Of a DNA stretch of 64,000 nt, positions 1-9,181 are shown in pieces. Source of the DNA: Marinihelvus sp036351115 (GTDB taxonomy: Bacteria > Pseudomonadota > Gammaproteobacteria > Xanthomonadales > SZUA-36); assembly GCA_036351115.1 (NCBI GenBank), contig JAZBOL010000084.1, forward strand, positions 1-64,000, written 5' to 3'. Below the pieces are notes generated by a model, which was not told the origin of the DNA, ran no database searches, and saw nothing but the letters and a program-made list of their open reading frames with translations. The position numbers and the translations under genes were made by a program. Position 1 is the first letter of the stretch, and every line of letters begins with the position of its first letter.

Positions 1-116
1 AGCTCCATGATCTCGCCCACCACGTCCGTGAGCTGGAGGATGATCCAGGCCGCCACCGCGTAGGCGATGCCCACGCGAACCACGTTGCGGCGGCGGAGTT
101 CTTCCCAGAAGCTCAT
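1..116 (-). CDS. TolB-like/TPR membrane protein, N-terminal fragment cut by the window edge
   Basis: Reading leftward from the ATG at 114-116 gives MSFWEELRRRNVVRVG and then a hydrophobic helix (IAYAVAAWIILQLTDVVGEI) before the sequence runs out at residue 38. This is the conserved N-terminal signature of the seven upstream paralogs. It most resembles the gene at 11005-13113, which shares the ELRRRNV, LQLTDVV and EIMEL pattern. Its ATG overlaps the TGA of the preceding gene by four bases (113-116), so translation is probably coupled. TolB-like and TPR regions would lie outside the window. Function is unknown; the assignment rests only on the N-terminal domain. Confidence 0.8.
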   Translation of the reverse strand, partial: MSFWEELRRRNVVRVGIAYAVAAWIILQLTDVVGEIME

Positions 117-2377
117 GGGCCGGTCATCCGTCCGATGGCGGCAGGACGAACGATTTCGCCGCGGGATTCCAGGTCTTGCATGCGCTCCAACATGGCGTCC
201 CGGCGCGCCTGGTAGGCGGCCATCCACTCTGCGAAGGCGGGATCGGTCCGCAGGGGATCGAGGAGCAGGGAGTGTTCCGGTGTAAAGCCCAGCAGGTCCG
301 TATTGAACACGGCGCCGTCGGGTCCCCCGATCGCCTTGGCCAGGTGGGCATAGGCTTCATCCGGGCGGCCCATCCTCGCAGACAGTCCGGCATTCAGGTA
401 GTGGGCGTTATTACCAAAAAAGCGAGAAGTGGCGAAGGTGCTTTGCATGCGCTCAAGGTCGACGACGGCAACCGGGTCCGAGCCTTGCCGCTCCCGCAGG
501 AGCAGGTCGAACAGGGCAGCCAGGGTGTAAAACTCCTCCCTTCGCTCGCCGCGCAGCGCGTTATCCTCGAGCAGTTCACGGTAGCGAATGGACTCCCGGC
601 GCGCGCATTCCAGGCGATTGACCGCCAGGCAGGAGGCGGAGGCCCAGGCCCGGAGTTGCCAATCGACCACGCGGCTGTCGGCGAGGCTGGACAGCAATTC
701 CAGCGCCTCTTCGTGGCGATGCGCACTGATCAGCCGTTCAACCTCGAGCAACTTGCCCTCGTCCGAGCCCGGGCGCTCACGAAGCAGCAGTTCGGTCCAC
801 CGGCGAGCGTGCTCAAAATCCGCGGCCGCCATCCACGCCTCCGCCATGGCCATCTGTCCGGTGAAGCTGCCCGGCGAGCGGCGCAGCAGTCGCGACACCA
901 GGCGAGCACCTTCGTCCGGCCGACCCTGAAGCTCGTAGAGGTCATACAGGTCGTTGTAGTAAACCCCATCATCCGGTTCCAGTTCGATGGCCGTCAACAG
1001 GGCGGCCACGGCTTCATCGAGGCGCCCCAGGGAGAAGAGGAAGAAATGTCGCTGCCGCTGCGTGATCGCGCTCTTGGGGTCGATGGAAATGCTTCGATCG
1101 AGCAAGGCCAGGGCCTCTTCCGGATTCTTCCAGCCGATTTGCAGGGACAGCCCGCTCATGGCGCCCAGCTCGTTGGCGTCGATTTCCAGTGCCTTGCGGA
1201 AATGACGCTCGGCTTCGAGGCGTTCACCCCGGCGGTGAGCGACCCAGCCCAGGGCGTTGTGGGCCATGGCCAAGTCAGGATCGAGGGTCACGGCTTTCTG
1301 CGCAGCGGCCTCCGATTCGGACACGTATCGTGCCCAGTCTGCGCCCGAGTCGGTGGCGAAGGCCAGGCCATTCCAGGCCCGGGCGAGCTGGGCCCACGCG
1401 AGCGCGTATCCCGGATCCCGCTCGACCGCCTGCTGGAGCAGCGTGATTTTTGGGTCGTCTTCCGGCGCGATGTCCACCAGGGCATCGATGTTGCGCTCCA
1501 CGCCCAGGGCCTGGATCAGCAGGTCGTAGGCCACCGGGTCATCGGTGCCGTCGCGCATCAGCTGTTCCCGTTCCGCGGCGCTCAGGCTGATCTGGAAGGC
1601 ATCCACGACATCGGCCGCGACCTGGTCCTGCAGGGCGAAAATGTCGTCCATGGAGCCGTCGAAGGTGCGGGACCAGACGTGGGCGCCGTCGCTGGCCTGC
1701 ACCAGCTGGGCGATGATCCGGACGCGGTCGCCCGCGCGCTGCACGCTCCCTTCCAGGATCGTCTCCACGCCGAGCTCGGCGCCGATTTCCCGGACGTCCC
1801 GGTTGCTGCCCTTGTACTGGAAGGAGGAGTTGCGGGCGATCACTTTCAGTTCTTCAATTTGCGCCAGCTGATGCAGCAGTGTGTCCGAAAGCCCATCCGC
1901 GAAATAGCTGTCTTCCGGGTTGCCGCTGAAGTTCTCGAAGGGAAGGACCGCAATGGACCGGCCGATGCGCGGCGTTTCGATGGACTGCCCCGCGACATTG
2001 GTCAGCGCGGTACTTGTGCGTTCGGGGGGCGCGGGTGCGGCGTCCCGAAATCTCGATTCCCAGACGAAGTAGCCCAGCGCCGCGGCCAGCAAACCAATGA
2101 CCACCACGTTGATCACTTTGCCGGAACCGCGTTCACTTGGCGCGACCTCGCTATCGCGTTTGAGTCCGTCGGCGGTCAGCTCGTAGACCCAGGCGAGGAC
2201 GATCACAACGGGCAGGCCGAGGGCCACCAGGCCGACCACGATGGGTCCCATGGTCTCCGGAAGGCTCAGCAGTTCACTCAGCACCTCCGCGAGCTGCAGC
2301 AGCAGCCAGGCACCGATCACGTAGGCAATCGCAACACGGATGACCTTGCGGCGCTTGAGTTCCTCGAAGAAACTCAT
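113..2377 (-). CDS. Membrane-anchored TolB-like/TPR protein (array member 7)
   Basis: A 754-residue protein with predicted membrane helices at about 13-31, 44-64 and 89-105. The positive-inside pattern (LKRRK, LKRDS) predicts a periplasmic main body. A COG5616-type TolB/FlgO-like domain starts at SIAVLPFENFSG (about 141) and includes YFADGLSDTLL, ILEGSVQRAGDRVRI and DDIFALQDQVA. TPR-like helical repeats follow from about 310 to 560, then a long helical tail. It overlaps both neighbours by four bases. Its domain is intermediate: it shares ADGL and LEGSV with the DEYFSDGL-type paralogs but has lost the YDR motif (TFDGSMDD). Proteins of this family are often annotated as TPR or adenylate-cyclase-like; no cyclase domain is present here. 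Role unknown. Confidence 0.88.
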   Translation of the reverse strand: MSFFEELKRRKVIRVAIAYVIGAWLLLQLAEVLSELLSLPETMGPIVVGLVALGLPVVIVLAWVYELTADGLKRDSEVAPSERGSGKVINVVVIGLLAAALGYFVWESRFRDAAPAPPERTSTALTNVAGQSIETPRIGRSIAVLPFENFSGNPEDSYFADGLSDTLLHQLAQIEELKVIARNSSFQYKGSNRDVREIGAELGVETILEGSVQRAGDRVRIIAQLVQASDGAHVWSRTFDGSMDDIFALQDQVAADVVDAFQISLSAAEREQLMRDGTDDPVAYDLLIQALGVERNIDALVDIAPEDDPKITLLQQAVERDPGYALAWAQLARAWNGLAFATDSGADWARYVSESEAAAQKAVTLDPDLAMAHNALGWVAHRRGERLEAERHFRKALEIDANELGAMSGLSLQIGWKNPEEALALLDRSISIDPKSAITQRQRHFFLFSLGRLDEAVAALLTAIELEPDDGVYYNDLYDLYELQGRPDEGARLVSRLLRRSPGSFTGQMAMAEAWMAAADFEHARRWTELLLRERPGSDEGKLLEVERLISAHRHEEALELLSSLADSRVVDWQLRAWASASCLAVNRLECARRESIRYRELLEDNALRGERREEFYTLAALFDLLLRERQGSDPVAVVDLERMQSTFATSRFFGNNAHYLNAGLSARMGRPDEAYAHLAKAIGGPDGAVFNTDLLGFTPEHSLLLDPLRTDPAFAEWMAAYQARRDAMLERMQDLESRGEIVRPAAIGRMTGP

Positions 2378-4581
2378 GAATCGATCTCCAGCAGCGTTCG
2401 TGCCTCGATGCGCTGTTGTTCGACGGCTGCTTCGTAGTCAGCCACGATCGTCTCGTAGCCCGGGTCGCCGTGCAGGCCGTGGAACGCCGGTTCCTCGAGC
2501 AGGTCCTGGCGCCAATAAGGATTTACCCCGTGGTTTGCCACGCGCTCCAGCGCTTCAAGGGCCCCGTCCCGGTCACCGGTGACCGCCCTGACCATGGCCT
2601 GCTGAAGCGGAATGACGCGTTGGCCCCAGGCCGGATGGATGACGTCCGTGTTCGCCTCGGCGAAAGCGAGCAGCGCCTCGGGGCGTGTACTCAGGGGATC
2701 CGCAGCCTGCATCAAAGCGGCGACGTGAACCACATCGGGAAAGAACTCCACGGCGTCATTGGGAATCACGAGTTCGGCTTCAAAGGCCCAGGGCAGCAAC
2801 GCCCGGTAGTTCTCGAGTCCCTGCGCGTACTCACCCGTGCGCATGGCGTGCGCCGCGACGGTGCGGCGGAAGAAGAAGTTTGTGCCCTGCCGATCGTCGA
2901 GCTGACGTTCCAATGCACCCTGTGCGATCTCGACGGCTCGCTCGTATTGCTCATTGTTCTCGAAGAAAAGGGCTCGTACGTAGAGGGGGAAGGGCTGACC
3001 GGCCCCGATTGCCTCTGCCCGCTCCAGCCAGGGTGTCGCCAGGTCAGGCTCGCCGAGGGCGCTCCAGAATGCGGCCATGGCCGCCAGCATTTCGTAGTCC
3101 TCCGGGTCCCGTTCGATCGCCTGGATAAACTCTCGCATGCTCTCGGGCAGCCGTCCCTGGTACAGCCAGGCGACCGCCTCGCCGTAGTAGCCCTGGGGAC
3201 CGCTGGGCTCCAGTTCCTGGATGCGCCGGCAGGCTTTCAGGGCTTTTTCCAGGCGCCCCAGGTGGCCGCTGGTCTGGCAGGTATCCCACAGCACCCGGGG
3301 GTCGTAGGGTTCGATGGCGACGGCCTCGTCCATGAGGGCAACACCCCGCTCGACCTCGCGGCGATCGTAGAGGAAGCGGCCATAGTTGGTGAGCGCCTGG
3401 GCGTCACGCGGATCGACGTCCAGGGCCCGGACATAAAAATGTTCCGCCGTTTCCCAGTCCAGGGAACCCCGGTGCAGGTCTGCTTTCAGGCGCAGGGCCA
3501 GGCCATTGTCCGGGTCCTTCTCCAGGATCGGGTCGATCTGCGGCAGGCTGCGTTCGACAGCCTCGTGGATGGTGATGGCGCCGGTTCTGGCCATCGCAGT
3601 CCAGGTTTCCACGAGTGCGAGACGCGCCGGCACGTAAACTGGATCCTCGGCAAGCACCTGCTGGAACAGGTCCCGGGCCTGTTCCAGGTGCACGTAGCCT
3701 CCCACAGCCAGTTCCTTGCGGCCCTGGAGGTACCGGTCATAGGTGCCGGGAGTGGTGCTGGCCAGGGCGTCGAGGCGCGCCTCGTCTTCGCCGAGGAGGG
3801 TGACGCGCAGGGCCGAGGCCACCTCGTGGGCAATCTCTTCCTGGAGCGCGAAGATGTCCTCGAGGTTCCGGTCGTAGGTCTCGGACCAGAGGTTGAACCC
3901 GCTTTCCGCATCGATGAGCTGCAGGGTGATGCGCACCCGGTTGTTGGCGTCGTCCTTGCGCACGCTGCCTTCGAGAATGTGCGCCACGTTCAGTTTCTGG
4001 CCGATCTCGCGCAGGTCCTGGTTCCGGCCCTTGAAGGCGAAGCTGGAAGTCCGCCCCGCCACCTGCAGCTCGCGGATCTTCGAGAGGATGTTCAGCAGTT
4101 CTTCCGTGAGGCCGTCGGAAAAGTACTCGTTGTCGCCCGCGGCGCTCATGTCGGCCAGGGGCAGCACGGCGATCGTGGGCGTTACCGGGGACTCATCCGA
4201 AGCAGCCGTTTCCGTCTCCGTCGCCGCCGGTTCCCGCTCCAGCAGGAACTTGTCCGTCGCGAGGTACGCCACGGCCACCAGCAGCAGCACGATGATCGCC
4301 CGGTCCAGCTTGCGGCCGGTCGTCGGGGTGATCGATGCGGTGCGGTCGACCTCTTTCTCGCGCTTGATGCCCTCGGGGGTGAGCTCGAAGGCCCAGGCGG
4401 CAAACAGCACGATGGGGAAGCCGATGATGACCACGGCTACCACCACGGGTCCGATCTCGCCGGGCAGGTCCAGCAGTTCGACCAGCACCTCCGCCAGCTG
4501 CAGCAGCAGCCAGGCGCCCACCCCGTAGGCGATGCCCACGCGGACGACGTTTCTGCGCTTGAGCTCTTCGAAGAAACTCAT
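2374..4581 (-). CDS. Membrane-anchored TolB-like/TPR protein (array member 6)
   Basis: A 735-residue protein with the array N-terminus MSFFEELKRRNVVRVG, membrane helices near 13-32, 44-64 and 94-109, and a basic cytoplasmic loop (GIKREKEVDR, TGRKL). The TolB-like domain runs from about 136 (TIAVLPLADMS) to 262 and is of the YFSDGLTEELLN, RTSSFAFKG, ILEGSVRK, LWSETYDRNLEDIFALQEEI type, the commonest form of COG5616. TPR-like repeats follow (for example AEHFYVRALDVDPRDAQALT). The start overlaps the stop of the 4578-6839 gene as ATGA. The end (EIDS) differs from the TGP ending of most other members. Predicted inner-membrane anchored and periplasmic. Function unknown. Confidence 0.9.
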   Translation of the reverse strand: MSFFEELKRRNVVRVGIAYGVGAWLLLQLAEVLVELLDLPGEIGPVVVAVVIIGFPIVLFAAWAFELTPEGIKREKEVDRTASITPTTGRKLDRAIIVLLLVAVAYLATDKFLLEREPAATETETAASDESPVTPTIAVLPLADMSAAGDNEYFSDGLTEELLNILSKIRELQVAGRTSSFAFKGRNQDLREIGQKLNVAHILEGSVRKDDANNRVRITLQLIDAESGFNLWSETYDRNLEDIFALQEEIAHEVASALRVTLLGEDEARLDALASTTPGTYDRYLQGRKELAVGGYVHLEQARDLFQQVLAEDPVYVPARLALVETWTAMARTGAITIHEAVERSLPQIDPILEKDPDNGLALRLKADLHRGSLDWETAEHFYVRALDVDPRDAQALTNYGRFLYDRREVERGVALMDEAVAIEPYDPRVLWDTCQTSGHLGRLEKALKACRRIQELEPSGPQGYYGEAVAWLYQGRLPESMREFIQAIERDPEDYEMLAAMAAFWSALGEPDLATPWLERAEAIGAGQPFPLYVRALFFENNEQYERAVEIAQGALERQLDDRQGTNFFFRRTVAAHAMRTGEYAQGLENYRALLPWAFEAELVIPNDAVEFFPDVVHVAALMQAADPLSTRPEALLAFAEANTDVIHPAWGQRVIPLQQAMVRAVTGDRDGALEALERVANHGVNPYWRQDLLEEPAFHGLHGDPGYETIVADYEAAVEQQRIEARTLLEIDS

Positions 4582-6839
4582 GGGCCCGTCGCCTCCTCCC
4601 GCTCCAGGCGGTCGAGGTTCGCGCGCTGGCTGGCCATCTCCGCATCGATTTCGCCCAGCAGGGACTCAAACCTCGGATCGCCCACCAGGGGCTGGAAGTA
4701 CTCCAGCCGCGGCAGCTCCCACCAGGTCTGGTAGTGGCGGTGGTCGACCAGCGTCGCCAGCATGCTCAGCGCGGACTCCGTATCCCCGAGCGCCGCGTAG
4801 CAATGGTGCAGGCTCATGAGGTTCGCAGCGTGGCGCACGTGTTGTGGCAGCACCACCGTGGCATGACGGATCGTTTCGTCGATCAGGGCCTTGCCCAGCT
4901 CGGGATCGCCGGTGCGGATGAGGGCATAACCGATCATGCAGGCATTTCCGCCGCCGGCCGCGACGGCAGCCGGCTGCTGCACCCGGTCAAAAAAATCCGG
5001 GTTCATTTGCTCTTCGATGGCGCGGACTGTTTCCCAGTCGCCCAACCAGGCATGAATTCTTAAGGCAAAGAGCTGGGGTGGAATGAAGGCACGGCTGGGG
5101 TCGATGGCGCCAACAATTTCCAGGGCCGCCGGGTATCGCCCTTCCATGTTGGCCAAATTAGCGTCGACATAGGGCAGGATGGGGGATTCAGGATTGTCCC
5201 GTCGCAGCGACTCACGCAGCGCTTCCACGCGCTCACGGTCCTGCAGGTCGACGAGATTGAACAGCAGGTTTGCATCGCCGAAAAAGCTGTCGGGATCGGC
5301 CAGGCGGGACTGTCGCGTCCACACGACGGCCTGGTCGAAGTTGCCCATGGCGCCCTGGGCAATGCCGCGCCAGGACAGGCCCGGGAAGAAATCCGGGTCT
5401 GACTGGGTGATCAGGGCCAGTTCGCGATCCGCCTCTTCGAAGCGTCCTCGCATGACCAGGAAACGCCCCACCTGGTGGCGATAAAGCGGTGACAGGGGGT
5501 CCAGGCTGACGGCCTTGCGAAACAGCGCCAGGGCCTCCTCTGTCCGTTCGAGGTCATCCTCGAGCAGGTTGCCGTACCACTGGTGTGCCGGGGCGTGGTT
5601 GGGCAGCAGCGCGATGGCCTCGCGGTAGAGGTCCTCGGCCTCCTCACCCTGCGAGCTGGTCACCATGGCCTGGGCCAGGCGTGCCTCGCCCAGGTCCGGC
5701 GCCAGTTCCATGGCCCGGGCGGCCGCCGGCGCTGCTACCTGCAGCGCTTCCGCCATGGGCAGAAGGCCCCAGCTGGGCTGGACCACGGATACCTGGGCAA
5801 TGCCGGCCCAGGCCAGGGCGAACTCCGGATCGAGTTCGACCGCACGCTGAAATTCCTCCAGGGCCCGCTGCAGCGTGGCAATTTCCCGGCGACCGAAGTC
5901 CCGCTGACCGCGCAGGTAGGCGCTGTAGGCTTCCAGGCTGTCGGTGGGGCGATCGTTGAGGCGTTCGGCTTCCTCCGGTGTCAGCGTGGCCTGCAGGGCT
6001 TTGGCGATGGCGCCGGAGATTTCGCTCTGAATGGCAAAGAGATTTTCCGTGGTCAGGGGCCGGTCATAGATCTGCGCCCAGAGGTGCTCATCGGTTTGCG
6101 CGTCGATGAGCTGCACATTGATGCGCACCATGTCGCCGGCGCGTTGCACGGCCCCTTCCATGACCGTGGCCACGCCAAGTTCCCGCGCGATGTCCGGGAT
6201 GGGCACCTCCGTGTCCCGGAAACGCGCCACCGACGTGCGCGAAATGACCTTCAGGCCACTGATGCGCGCCAGGTTGGTCAGCAGGTCGTCGTGGATGCCG
6301 TCGATGAAGAATTCGTCTTCCGCCACGGGGCTGCGATTCGTGAAGGGCAGTACCGCGACAGACTGGGCGGGAATGGCGGCTTCGGCCGGCGCTTCCCGCG
6401 GCACGGTTGCTCCATCGCCGTTCTTTTCCTTCGAGGCAAGTGGCGACAGATCGTTCGCCGGCTCAGCGGTCACGGCCGGTTCAGGCGCCGCGTCCCGAAG
6501 CGCGAACTTGTCGAACAGCAGGTAGGCGATGGCCACGGCCATCATGCCGATGATCAAGGCGTTCAGTTTCCTGCCCGTGGAGCGGGTGATGGATGCTTCG
6601 TCCCGAATTTCGGACTCGCGCTTGATGCCCTGGGGCGTCAATTCATAGGCCCAGGCGGCAAACAGCACGACGGGAAAGCCGATGACCACGGCGGCGACCA
6701 CCACGGGCCCCACCTGCTCGGGCAGGTTAAGGAGCTCGGACAGGACCTCCGCGAGCTGCAGCAGCAGCCAGGCGCCCACTCCGTAGGCGATGCCCACGCG
6801 GAAGACATTCCGGCGTTTGAGCTCTTCAAAGAAGCTCAT
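4578..6839 (-). CDS. Membrane-anchored TolB-like/TPR protein (array member 5)
   Basis: A 753-residue protein with helices at about 13-32, 44-64 and 94-110, then a low-complexity linker to about 158. The TolB-like domain (160-285) is of the second array type: DEFFIDGIHDDLLTNL, VISRTSV, GVATVMEGAVQRAGDMVRI and a YDRPLTTENLFAIQSEI ending. TPR-like repeats follow (AVELDPEFALAWAGIAQV and others). It ends RLEREEATGP, nearly the same as the gene just upstream (RLEQEEATGP). The TolB-like portion is close to identical to that gene while the TPR half has clearly diverged, suggesting duplication followed by change in the C-terminal half. Four-base overlaps on both sides. Function unknown. Confidence 0.9.
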   Translation of the reverse strand: MSFFEELKRRNVFRVGIAYGVGAWLLLQLAEVLSELLNLPEQVGPVVVAAVVIGFPVVLFAAWAYELTPQGIKRESEIRDEASITRSTGRKLNALIIGMMAVAIAYLLFDKFALRDAAPEPAVTAEPANDLSPLASKEKNGDGATVPREAPAEAAIPAQSVAVLPFTNRSPVAEDEFFIDGIHDDLLTNLARISGLKVISRTSVARFRDTEVPIPDIARELGVATVMEGAVQRAGDMVRINVQLIDAQTDEHLWAQIYDRPLTTENLFAIQSEISGAIAKALQATLTPEEAERLNDRPTDSLEAYSAYLRGQRDFGRREIATLQRALEEFQRAVELDPEFALAWAGIAQVSVVQPSWGLLPMAEALQVAAPAAARAMELAPDLGEARLAQAMVTSSQGEEAEDLYREAIALLPNHAPAHQWYGNLLEDDLERTEEALALFRKAVSLDPLSPLYRHQVGRFLVMRGRFEEADRELALITQSDPDFFPGLSWRGIAQGAMGNFDQAVVWTRQSRLADPDSFFGDANLLFNLVDLQDRERVEALRESLRRDNPESPILPYVDANLANMEGRYPAALEIVGAIDPSRAFIPPQLFALRIHAWLGDWETVRAIEEQMNPDFFDRVQQPAAVAAGGGNACMIGYALIRTGDPELGKALIDETIRHATVVLPQHVRHAANLMSLHHCYAALGDTESALSMLATLVDHRHYQTWWELPRLEYFQPLVGDPRFESLLGEIDAEMASQRANLDRLEREEATGP

Positions 6840-9139
6840 GGGCCCGTCGCCTCTTCCTGCTCCAGGCGGTCGAGGTTCGCGCGCTGGCGGGCCATCTCGT
6901 CCTCGAAGGCCTGCATGATCGACTCGAAACGCGGGCTTCCCCAGACAGGCTCGAAGAGCTCGATTCGCCGGGGCTCGAACCAGAAGCCGAAGTGCCGGTT
7001 ACGCAACTTACTTTCCAGCAGGTCCAGTGCGGCGTCGAAGTCGCCGTCGTAGGCCAGGCAATAGGCGAGGTTTGCCTCCTCGGGCGCCAGCCGCTGATAG
7101 TTGACCAGCTCCTCCGTGATGTAGGACTGCGCTTCACTGGCCAGCGAATCGGCGAAGTCCGGCTCGCCGGAGCGACGAGCAACATCCGCGATCACGCAAG
7201 CGAGGTCGGCGAACTGACGCACGGCTTCCGGGCGCTGCGACTCATCGAACAGCTCCGGTGCAGCCTGTTGCCAGGCCTGGAGGGCAGCCGGATAGTCCCC
7301 CGCGTAGGTGTGAGACAAGGCGTACTCGATCTCGAAGTCCGGCGCATTCGGCCCCAGCGGTTCGAGCATCTGGCTGGCCAGCTCGCCCATGGCCCCATAG
7401 CGGCCTTCGAGCATGGCCAGCTGCATGCGGGCCCAGCGTGAGACCGGGTCCGTTGGATTCCGGGCTTCCCACTGTCTGGCCACGGTCTCGAGTCGGTCGG
7501 TGTCCTGCAACTGAACCAGTGCATTCGCCATGCCGAAGCGGGGGATCGGGCTGCCGGGGTCGTCCTCGAGGTAACGCTGATTCCAGGCGACGGATTCGTC
7601 GAAATGGCCCCGGCCCCCCTTGACCCATCCCATGAAGCCGACCGCGGGCGCATAATCCGGATAGGAAGCCACGAGAACCTGCAGCCGTTGCTCCGCTTCC
7701 TCAAAGCGGTTCATGAAGATCAGCTGCCGCGCCACCTGGGCGATGTGGTTGGGGGACAGGGGATCCAGGGCTTCCGCCTCGCGAAGGAGTTCGAGCGCCC
7801 GGTTCCAGTTCGGTCCGGGCGGGCCCTGGAGCGCGTTGGCGTACCACTGATGGGCCATGGCGTGGTTCGGCAGCAGCTGGATGGTTTTTTCGAACTGTTC
7901 AATGGCTTCGTCGCCTTCCAGCACCATGGCCAGGGCAAGGTTCGCCTCGCCGCTCTCCGGCGCCAGCTCCATGGCGCGCTCCGCGGCGGGAACCGAGATT
8001 GCGCGGCCTTCTTCCAGGGTCATGCCTCCCCAGCTGGGCAGGACCTCCGCGACCTGGGCGATGCCGCCCCAGGCCAGGGCGAAGTCGGGATCGAGCGCCA
8101 CGGCGCGCTGAAGTTCGGCCAGGGCCTCCTTCATGGCCTCGGTTTCCCGGGTCTCCAGGCCCCGCATGCCGCGCAGGTAAGCGCCGTAGGCTTCCAGGTT
8201 GTCCGTATGCCGGGTCTGCAGTCGCTGTTCTTCCTCCGGCGTCAGCTCCGCCTCCAGGGCCTTGGCGATCGCTTCGGAGATTTCGCTTTGCATCGCGAAC
8301 AGGTTTTCCGTGGTCAGCGGTCGGTCGTAGATCTGTGCCCAGAGGTGTTCGTCGCTCTGCGCGTCGATGAGCTGCACATTGATGCGCACCATGTCGCCGG
8401 CGCGCTGAACGGCGCCTTCCATCACCGTGGCCACCCCCAGCTCCCGGGCGATTTCCGGGATGGACTTGTCCGAGCCCTCGTAGCGGCTGACCGATGTACG
8501 GGAAATGACCTTGAGGTCGCCAATGTGGGACAGGGTGGTGAGCAGGTCGTCGTGGATGCCGTCGATGAAGAACTCGTCCTCCTTGATGGGGCTGCGGTTT
8601 TCGAAGGGCAGGACCGCGATGGACTGGCGGGACGGGATCTGGGCGCCTCGCTCGGTATCCCGCGCTTCGTCCTGCCGATTGCCCGACGCTTCACCCTGCA
8701 CAGCCGTGCCCACGACTTCTTCAGCAACCCTGCCTTGAGCAACCTTGCCTTCAGCAACCTTGGCCGAGGCGGAGTCACCAGTCCCTGCTGGATCGCGAAG
8801 CATGAACTTGTCCACCAGGAGCACGACCACGGCGATCACCAGTAGCCCCATGATCAGGCCGTTCAGTTTTCGACCGGTGGTGCGGGCGATGGATTCGGTG
8901 CGATCCACGTCCGACTCGCGCTTGACACCCTCCGGGGTCAGTTCGTAAGCCCAGGCCAGGAACAGCGCGACCGGCAGGCCGATGGCCACCAGCGCCACGA
9001 CTACTGGTCCGATGGTTGGCGGCAGCGACAGCAGTTCCGTGAGCACTTCCGTGAACTGCAGCAGCAGCCAGGCGCCGACGGCGTAGGCAATGCCCACGCG
9101 AACGACGTTACGGCGCTTGAGTTCCTCGAAGAAGCTCAT
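6836..9139 (-). CDS. Membrane-anchored TolB-like/TPR protein (array member 4)
   Basis: A 767-residue protein, the longest complete member. Membrane helices lie at about 13-32, 44-64 and 94-110. The periplasmic linker at 111-172 contains a short repeat (VAEGK, VAQGR, VAEEV) encoded by a 15-base tandem repeat at 8721-8765. The TolB-like domain (about 173-300) has the DGIHDDLLT, TSVSRY, VMEGAVQRAGDMVR and TTENLFAMQSEI motifs. TPR-like repeats follow, then SPRFESIMQAFEDEMARQRA and EEATGP at the end. Its ATG is 42 bases downstream of the stop of the 9182-11008 gene, the only non-overlapping junction in the array. Function unknown. Confidence 0.9.
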   Translation of the reverse strand: MSFFEELKRRNVVRVGIAYAVGAWLLLQFTEVLTELLSLPPTIGPVVVALVAIGLPVALFLAWAYELTPEGVKRESDVDRTESIARTTGRKLNGLIMGLLVIAVVVLLVDKFMLRDPAGTGDSASAKVAEGKVAQGRVAEEVVGTAVQGEASGNRQDEARDTERGAQIPSRQSIAVLPFENRSPIKEDEFFIDGIHDDLLTTLSHIGDLKVISRTSVSRYEGSDKSIPEIARELGVATVMEGAVQRAGDMVRINVQLIDAQSDEHLWAQIYDRPLTTENLFAMQSEISEAIAKALEAELTPEEEQRLQTRHTDNLEAYGAYLRGMRGLETRETEAMKEALAELQRAVALDPDFALAWGGIAQVAEVLPSWGGMTLEEGRAISVPAAERAMELAPESGEANLALAMVLEGDEAIEQFEKTIQLLPNHAMAHQWYANALQGPPGPNWNRALELLREAEALDPLSPNHIAQVARQLIFMNRFEEAEQRLQVLVASYPDYAPAVGFMGWVKGGRGHFDESVAWNQRYLEDDPGSPIPRFGMANALVQLQDTDRLETVARQWEARNPTDPVSRWARMQLAMLEGRYGAMGELASQMLEPLGPNAPDFEIEYALSHTYAGDYPAALQAWQQAAPELFDESQRPEAVRQFADLACVIADVARRSGEPDFADSLASEAQSYITEELVNYQRLAPEEANLAYCLAYDGDFDAALDLLESKLRNRHFGFWFEPRRIELFEPVWGSPRFESIMQAFEDEMARQRANLDRLEQEEATGP
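8721..8765. repeat. 15-base tandem repeat, three copies, in the linker of array member 4
   Basis: Units at 8721-8735, 8736-8750 and 8751-8765 read TCAGCAACCCTGCCT, TGAGCAACCTTGCCT and TCAGCAACCTTGGCC on the plus strand. They encode the repeating VAEGK/VAQGR/VAEE peptide just after the third membrane helix. The unit length keeps the frame, so copy-number change would alter linker length without disrupting the protein. Confidence 0.8.
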
Positions 9140-9181
9140 GGCAGCGACCCGTCCGTCGGTAAACGCTTTTTGGGCGCCGGT

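Noticed and set aside
176..2437. Long plus-strand open frame antisense to array member 7
   Set aside because: High GC makes antisense frames open. The translation has no family motifs and the minus-strand gene is well supported. The same reason removes similar long frames at 2416-4734, 5583-7052, 7604-8845, 9170-11032 and 11902-13194.
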